A DNA stretch of 64,000 nucleotides from positions 496,001 through 560,000 of the forward strand of contig NZ_ATAO01000206.1 in assembly GCF_000455825.1 (NCBI RefSeq), in the 5' to 3' direction. Positions within the stretch are counted from its first letter, which is position 1. Each line of letters begins with the position of its first letter. The notes below the pieces were generated by a model that was given only the letters and a program-made list of their open reading frames with translations, ran no database searches and was not told the origin of the DNA. Of this stretch, positions 59,690-64,000 are shown piece after piece. A program made the position numbers and the translations under genes. This DNA is from Microbacterium maritypicum MF109. Lineage in GTDB: Bacteria > Actinomycetota > Actinomycetes > Actinomycetales > Microbacteriaceae.

Positions 59690-60097
59690 ACGGCCGCACC
59701 TGGGGCCCCGTACAGGCATAGTCAGACACCCTCAGTCCGGCGTTTGCCCTACTCTCAACTGGTCTCCACTCCCCCGGACAGACGGTCAGACGTCTCCCGG
59801 GTGGATACATACAGACCTCGGGGCCACGATTATTACGGCCCATCATCGAAGAGCTCTCCCCGAGCGGTAGTAGTAGCTCTCTAGACGAGTCGTTAACTCT
59901 CATCTCTCTCTGTACATTTCCGGCTCTGCCCAGTCGGGAGTAACCCTGAACCCGGTCAGACCGACTCTGACCGGGCACCAACGGTTCACCCGTTCCGCCG
60001 GTCAGGAGTAGGCGGCGCACCGTACAGACTGGATTTCTGGGCAACTCTGTTCACTGACGGGCACGGGGACCCCGTACCGTTACCGCGCGGGGCCGGA
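59670..60097. other. Long intergenic region with dyads, possible origin or regulatory region
   Basis: Divergent 428-bp gap between the ParA-side genes and the small-ORF operon. It holds CCCGGTCAG-N7-CTGACCGGG (59951-59975, perfect) and ACGGGG-A-CCCCGT (60063-60075), and has a locally lower GC stretch around 59830-59930. No repeats of the iteron type were recognised. A partition site or transfer origin is conceivable but not shown. Confidence 0.4.
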
Positions 60098-60103
60098 TAT
60101 GTG
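60098..60103 (+). promoter_or_regulatory. Leaderless TATGTG promoter, copy 5
   Basis: CCGGATATGTG then GCCGTC and the ATG at 60110. Confidence 0.6.
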
Positions 60104-60109
60104 GCCGTC

Positions 60110-60388
60110 ATGAACACCACGCAGATGCCGGATCCGGTCCTGGAGACCACACTCCCCGTCGGATTCATCGAAACGTCGACGTACGGAGACGAGCTCGCGG
60201 CGATCGCGGAGACGATCGCCGCCCGGAGCGGATACTGCAGCGATCGGGACGAACTGTTCGAGCGGATCCAGTCCGTCACCGAGTCGATCCCCGAATGGCA
60301 GGCCCCCGCGGTCCTCCGAGACGTCGTCGGCCGGCTGGTCTCCGTTCACCTCGAGCTCATCGCGGAGCGAGAGGCGTCGATGCCGTGA
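60110..60388 (+). CDS. Small protein A of a four-ORF operon, 92 aa
   Basis: MNTTQMPDPVLETTLPVGFI followed by an acidic helical region. No recognised family. ATG 60110 fits the leaderless promoter; the earlier GTG 60101 lies within the -10 box. Its stop overlaps the next start (GTGA). Confidence 0.65.
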   Translation: MNTTQMPDPVLETTLPVGFIETSTYGDELAAIAETIAARSGYCSDRDELFERIQSVTESIPEWQAPAVLRDVVGRLVSVHLELIAEREASMP

Positions 60389-60597
60389 CCGACCACGCCG
60401 GCGTCCGCCTGACGAACTCGAACTGCACGCTCGCTCAGAGGCTGCACGTCCTCGACGAGCTGCGCAAGATCTGGTCGGACCCGACACAGCCGACGAACCG
60501 ACGAAGGAAGGCGAAGAGCGCATGGTCCGATCTCTTCGTCGTTCCCGGGCCCGCAGTAGACCCCGCAGGGTCCCGGATCCCGCTCGACGTTCGATGA
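60385..60597 (+). CDS. Small protein B, 70 aa
   Basis: VTDHAGVRLTNSNCTLAQRL then HVLDELRKIWSDPTQPTNRR. Mostly helical and basic. GTG 60385 is set by overlap with protein A, and its TGA overlaps the next ATG. Family unknown. Confidence 0.6.
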   Translation: MTDHAGVRLTNSNCTLAQRLHVLDELRKIWSDPTQPTNRRRKAKSAWSDLFVVPGPAVDPAGSRIPLDVR

Positions 60598-60935
60598 ACG
60601 CTCTCGATCCTCTTCTCGTCGACTATGCCGCCGAACGCGTCGCGACGGCCCGCGAAGATATCGCCCTCGCCGGTCGCCTCCTCGCTGCCCCAGAGATGGA
60701 CCTCGCTGAGGCACGCGCGATGCTGCTGAGGCTGACCGTCGAGCGCACGTTCCTCACCGCACATCTGTCGACGGTCGCCGATCAGATCGCGCGGATGCCG
60801 GCGTCCGAACAAGACGATGCCGTCGCTCAGGAGCTGCGGCCTCTGACGATGGCGGTGGAAGGCGCAGCACTGGCCCTCGCTCGTCTTCGGCGTGCCCTCA
60901 CCGACCTCGAGACACGGATCGGAGCACTCCGATGA
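60594..60935 (+). CDS. Small helical protein C, 113 aa
   Basis: Strongly helical with heptad-like Leu/Ala spacing (ERTFLTAHLSTVADQIARMP; LALARLRRALTDLETRIGAL), so probably a coiled-coil or WXG100-like bundle, although no WxG is present. Overlaps neighbours by ATGA at both ends. Family unknown. Confidence 0.62.
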   Translation: MNALDPLLVDYAAERVATAREDIALAGRLLAAPEMDLAEARAMLLRLTVERTFLTAHLSTVADQIARMPASEQDDAVAQELRPLTMAVEGAALALARLRRALTDLETRIGALR

Positions 60936-61201
60936 GCCAGGACACCGCTTACGAGATCCATGCTCGGGCCGGATATGTCGCACTCCGCCTGCACGCCGGT
61001 CAGACGGAGATCAGAATCAGCCCGGCGGATGCCGCCCGGGTAGCCAGGGACATCGAGTCGCTCATCCCCCGCAACGGTGGCGCAGACATCGTCATCGCCC
61101 TGGATGAGGACCATGAGATCGTCGTCCCCGCCGCTCAGGCGCAACGACTGCGAATCGAACTGCTCGACGCCGCGGCATACACCCAAGCACGACAGCGGTA
61201 A
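60932..61201 (+). CDS. Small protein D, 89 aa
   Basis: MSQDTAYEIHARAGYVALRL, then EIRISPADAARVARDIESLI, then ALDEDHEIVVPAAQAQRLRI: alternating beta and alpha, acidic. Family unknown. Last gene of the operon. Fifteen bases later a further TATGTG promoter copy occurs without a following gene. Confidence 0.6.
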   Translation: MSQDTAYEIHARAGYVALRLHAGQTEIRISPADAARVARDIESLIPRNGGADIVIALDEDHEIVVPAAQAQRLRIELLDAAAYTQARQR

Positions 61202-61206
61202 CCGGG

Positions 61207-61212
61207 TATGTG
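61207..61212 (+). promoter_or_regulatory. Leaderless TATGTG promoter, copy 6, orphan
   Basis: CCGGGTATGTG then GCGGGC and ATG (61219), but the frame stops after three codons. The downstream gene seems to have been lost; 61222-61427 shows no gene on this strand. Confidence 0.5.
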
Positions 61213-61427
61213 GCGGGCATGAACGGTTAGTGTTCGTGAGCGAGGCAGACGCATTCTCTTCGAACTGCGACGCGATGACGTCGTCGCCTCACAACTGGCA
61301 ACGACAATGGCTCTCCCCGCGTTGACTCAATTCCGACTGCAGATACGTCGGCGAGCACTGCGACGCCCCGACATCCGTGCTGCAATCGCAGCGTGTTCCC
61401 GCTGCCCAGCGGCGATGGGGACGCGCA

Positions 61428-62468
61428 TTAGAAGACGAAGTCCGCTGGCTCCATCCAGAACCTCGAGCGACCGCCATCGAGATCTTCCCAGACGAACCCA
61501 AAGTCAGTGAGCCACGCATCGAGCACGTCGGCGAGCTCGTCTGTCCATCGTTCGAGATCGCTCGGGTCGACGCGGATCCCCCCGGACGGGATGACACTAA
61601 GGAGCCGTTCGAAATCCTCCCAATGGTCCTCAACCATGAGTCTCCAGAGGTCTGACTCGACGACATTCTCGGGGACAGATCCGCCGACCTCCGATTCCGC
61701 GATCCTTCGCGCAGCAGCGACATAGGCGAGTGCCTTCCACACGTGATGGGTCTCCTGGACAACCTCGTAGGCGAGCCGATCGACTTCCCTGTGCTCCTGG
61801 TAACTGGCCACGTAGCGCTGTAATGCCGACCGTAGATGGCTAAGGCCCTCCAGCGGAAAGTCGATCTCGTAGTCTTCTCGCAATTCGGGAGGTACACCCA
61901 ACTCGGCGCGGTACTCGGAGATAACCTGATGTGCCGCGGTCAAGAAGTCTTGGCGGGCCCGACCAGCTGCTGAGAAGTCTGGGTTGTCCTCGCCGGCCTG
62001 CTCCATGGCGACGTGCTGCGCCTCGTGGGTTGCGGTGCGACGCGCCATGTCCGCTCGAGCTTCTTCGCTTGTCGCGACCTGCTCTGCGTCCTCCGGCGAG
62101 AGGTGCTCGCGGGCCGCGTCTGAATCGAGAAAGAGGAATGCGGGAAACACGACGTGCACCTCGCCGTCAACGACCAACGTCTTCGCCGCGACGGAGCCAG
62201 CCCCGCGTTCCAGGTCGAATGAGTCACGGTACGGCCCGTCGGGGAGCCGGGATTTCACGGATTCGAAGAAATCGCCTCCGATGACGAGCTTCACCTCGTC
62301 GGGGCGCAACGCTAGCAGCTCCAGGGCACCTCGGCAGAAGTCGATCAGCGGCGTTGCAACTGGCTGTCTCGGGTCCATGCCGAGCATCACCGAGTCGGCG
62401 TCCTCGATAACCACTTGAACGGCAGGGATGGAGGTCAACGCGTCGGCTGTGTCATCGGTCGAGGGCAT
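61428..62468 (-). CDS. Putative zinc peptidase-like protein (HExxH)
   Basis: 346 residues. No signal or membrane span. Contains TATHEAQHVAMEQAGED, an HExxH zinc signature, after a domain with VVFPAFLFLDSDAAREHLSP. A long C-terminal helical, acidic part follows. I do not recognise the family. ATG 62468 is the most likely of several starts. It diverges from the leaderless gene at 62545, with 76 bp between them. Could be a toxin or stress protease; not known. Confidence 0.6.
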   Translation of the reverse strand: MPSTDDTADALTSIPAVQVVIEDADSVMLGMDPRQPVATPLIDFCRGALELLALRPDEVKLVIGGDFFESVKSRLPDGPYRDSFDLERGAGSVAAKTLVVDGEVHVVFPAFLFLDSDAAREHLSPEDAEQVATSEEARADMARRTATHEAQHVAMEQAGEDNPDFSAAGRARQDFLTAAHQVISEYRAELGVPPELREDYEIDFPLEGLSHLRSALQRYVASYQEHREVDRLAYEVVQETHHVWKALAYVAAARRIAESEVGGSVPENVVESDLWRLMVEDHWEDFERLLSVIPSGGIRVDPSDLERWTDELADVLDAWLTDFGFVWEDLDGGRSRFWMEPADFVF

Positions 62469-62532
62469 ATCGAATGATGGCACGATAAGCGGCTCGCGCG
62501 GTGCTCTGAGTTGCGACGTCCGTTCTCGGCAA

Positions 62533-62538
62533 TATGCT
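62533..62538 (+). promoter_or_regulatory. Leaderless promoter (TATGCT)
   Basis: TATGCT, then exactly six bases, then ATG 62545. Confidence 0.65.
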
Positions 62539-62544
62539 CCACCT

Positions 62545-63378
62545 ATGAGGGTGGAAGGTGAACGGGCCCGCGTGCTCATCACGGTGAAGGCGACGCCACA
62601 GCCGTCGACGAGCTACGGGGACACGTCTTGCGTTGCCGGCGTCCGAATCGACGCTGATGAGCCGAGCTGGATTCGGCTGTACCCAATTGCGTTCCGCTGG
62701 CTCGACGGCGACGCGCAGTTCCACAAGTACGACGTCATCGAGTTGGAGGTGCGCCGCAAGGACTCCGACACCCGCCGCGAGAGCTACTCGCCGACGCAGG
62801 ATTCGTGGAACGTCGTCCAGAAGCTCCCGCCGTGGAAGGCCCGGCACAAGGTCATCGGGCAGCTGGAGTCCACGACGACCTGTGAGCTGATGCGCGCCGC
62901 ATCAACTGACGGGTCAGCTCCTTCCCTCGGTCTCGTCTACCCGGCAGACATCGATCGGCTCGAGTTTGAGCCGCACCCGAAGTGGACGCCGGAGCAGTTG
63001 GCGAAGATGCAGGCGCGCATCGACAAGGAGTCATCGGCGCTCATACCGATGAGCGGTTCGATTCCCGCCATCCTGAAGGAGCCGGAGTTCAAGGTCCGGT
63101 ACCGCTACCGATGCGCGGATGCCTCCTGCGCTGGACACCAGGGCCGCATCCTCGACTGGGAGCTGACGTCACTGCAGAATCGGCTTCGCCACCGAGGCGA
63201 GGACGTGAAGGCGGGCGTGACCGAGAAGTTTCTCGAGCAGATGTTCGCCCCCGAGCGGCAGGCCGGGTTCTACATGGGGAACTTCGAGCTCGCTGCACGC
63301 CGCGGCAAGTTCAGTGTTCTCGGTGTCTACTGGCCCCGTTCCGAGGACGCGATCGCTCCCGCGCCGACTCTCTTCTAG
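62545..63378 (+). CDS. Uncharacterised protein convergent with DUF488 gene, 277 aa
   Basis: Starts MRVEGERARVLITVKATPQP and has conserved-looking blocks GVRIDADEPSWIRLYPIAFR, HKYDVIELEVRRKDSDTRRE and RYRCADASCAGHQGRILDWE, the last with two Cys that may bind metal. I recall similar proteins beside DUF488 genes but no proven function. Its TAG shares CTAG with the stop of the DUF488 gene on the other strand, so the two lie end to end. ATG 62545 is fixed by the leaderless promoter. Confidence 0.65.
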   Translation: MRVEGERARVLITVKATPQPSTSYGDTSCVAGVRIDADEPSWIRLYPIAFRWLDGDAQFHKYDVIELEVRRKDSDTRRESYSPTQDSWNVVQKLPPWKARHKVIGQLESTTTCELMRAASTDGSAPSLGLVYPADIDRLEFEPHPKWTPEQLAKMQARIDKESSALIPMSGSIPAILKEPEFKVRYRYRCADASCAGHQGRILDWELTSLQNRLRHRGEDVKAGVTEKFLEQMFAPERQAGFYMGNFELAARRGKFSVLGVYWPRSEDAIAPAPTLF

Positions 63379-63992
63379 GACTTCACAAGATTGCGGGTCA
63401 TCAGCAGCCGCACCTGGTCAAGCACCTGCTCGCGATGGCAGTGCTGCTCATCCTGCTCGTAACAGAACAGCACTACCTCACCCGCCTGCGCGAGATCGGT
63501 GACTTGCTGCAGTGCCGTCGTGGCTGCTTCCGACTGGAGCTCCTGGCGGAAGCGGTTGCGAACCTCGTTCGCCAGGTTGGACTCGAGCTCGCCATACCCG
63601 GCGCGGTTGTCGCGCTGGTTCCCGAGCGCCGGCAGATGGATGTACGCGATGCCCGCCTCGCCCAGCGCCTCCGCAAGAGCGCGCTTCGAGAAGCCGCGCT
63701 TGCGCGAGATCGCGTTTAGTCGGACGTCGACGAGCGTCTGGATACCACGGATGCGCAGCTTCGAGATGAAGGCGTCCAGGGTCAGCCCCTCGTATCCGAT
63801 GCCCGAGATGCTCATAGGGTGTCCCTTCCTTTGACGCAGCCGATGCGCTGCAACCCGGCACCGCGAACTGCAGTACCGAGCGTCACTCCGCGCTGTGAAC
63901 TGCCGTCCGCACGCCGTGCATGTGCGATTGGGGACCTGTCGAGCGCGAAGCTCGCTGGTCACGCTCGCACGCAACGCCGACAGCTCGTCCAA
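63375..63992 (-). CDS. DUF488 protein with N-terminal zinc ribbon (start may lie outside window)
   Basis: Residues from 63815 down form a DUF488 domain: SISGIGYEGLTLDAFISKLR, TLVDVRLNAISRKRGFSKRA, YIHLPALGNQRDNR and FCYEQDEQHCHREQV with the conserved Cys-His pair. In the same frame upstream is CTACGRQFTARSDARYCSSR, a four-Cys ribbon. Either a fusion protein or, if translation starts at ATG 63815, a separate 146-residue DUF488. The frame is open to the window edge. Function of DUF488 is unproven. Confidence 0.78.
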   Translation of the reverse strand: MDELSALRASVTSELRARQVPNRTCTACGRQFTARSDARYCSSRCRVAAHRLRQRKGHPMSISGIGYEGLTLDAFISKLRIRGIQTLVDVRLNAISRKRGFSKRALAEALGEAGIAYIHLPALGNQRDNRAGYGELESNLANEVRNRFRQELQSEAATTALQQVTDLAQAGEVVLFCYEQDEQHCHREQVLDQVRLLMTRNLVKS

Positions 63993-64000
63993 CGATAGGC

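Noticed and set aside
59670..60097. Plasmid replication origin
   Set aside because: Dyads and a lower-GC stretch are present next to the ParA-like gene, but no iterons or replication initiator gene. Left as an open possibility only.
1..64000. CRISPR array
   Set aside because: No series of regularly spaced repeats of 25-40 bp was seen. The only tandem repeats have two copies.
1..64000. rRNA genes
   Set aside because: No 16S, 23S or 5S conserved segments recognised.

Overview
The window is high-GC DNA from an actinobacterium, most likely of the Microbacteriaceae (Microbacterium-like). The signs are the codon use, the actinobacterial protein families, the many leaderless-type promoters with a -10 box exactly six bases before the start codon, and binding-protein sugar importers that lack their own ATPase. 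It looks accessory rather than core: metal and arsenic resistance, IS remnants, two tRNA arrays, a ParA-like ATPase and a patchwork of sugar loci. That suggests a large plasmid or an integrated island.

Region 1 (1-17.9 kb), metal and arsenic resistance. A cut-off trxB copy and a 37-codon arsC relic lie at the left edge. Next comes a tightly coupled operon, cmtR - P1B ATPase - lspA - cadD (914-4333), driven from a perfect 30-bp palindrome. An IS3-type element, inserted beside an ISL3 transposase fragment, separates it from a frameshifted M23 peptidase gene, a ctaG-like gene and a P1B-4 ATPase divergent from its ArsR-type regulator. A second cmtR - ATPase - thioredoxin-like operon (11385-13962) converges on an arsenic operon reading leftward: trxB - trxA - acr3 - arsR/arsC fusion - arsC. 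Four of these five genes are joined by ATGA overlaps, and the thioredoxin system presumably supplies electrons for arsenate reduction.

Region 2 (18-28.9 kb), mobile-element backbone. It holds an N-terminally truncated UmuC-like gene, small leftward genes, a frameshifted DNA adenine methylase, and a cassette of XRE regulator - ImmA/IrrE protease - multi-spanning membrane protein - membrane-anchored alpha/beta hydrolase. A paralogous hydrolase sits in the neighbouring operon behind an HNH endonuclease. Four tRNA genes follow. Several units here, and again at 60-61 kb, start from a repeated leaderless promoter of the form CGGGTATGTG-N6-ATG.

Region 3 (28.9-56.6 kb), fructan or related furanoside use. 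Four ABC importers (each a lipoprotein plus two permeases, with no ATPase), four LacI regulators, a classical GH32 enzyme, three divergent GH32/GH-J-like proteins, a GH172 (DUF2961) enzyme, a PfkB sugar kinase and an ABM protein are arranged as modular operons. One divergent GH32-like protein has Gln where the catalytic acid/base Glu should be. A second tRNA array (Ala, Phe, Met, broken Thr), a serine-recombinase relic and an IS3 relic interrupt this region at 49.1-50.7 kb.

Region 4 (56.6-64 kb), mobile backbone again. A broken IS3 transposase has truncated a PQ-loop membrane gene. Beyond it are a ParA/MinD-like ATPase, an operon of four small overlapping ORFs, an HExxH protein, an unknown leaderless gene and a DUF488 protein running off the right edge. 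Several conserved genes carry single-base frameshifts in short GC-rich tracts, so assembly error must be kept in mind when reading them as pseudogenes.
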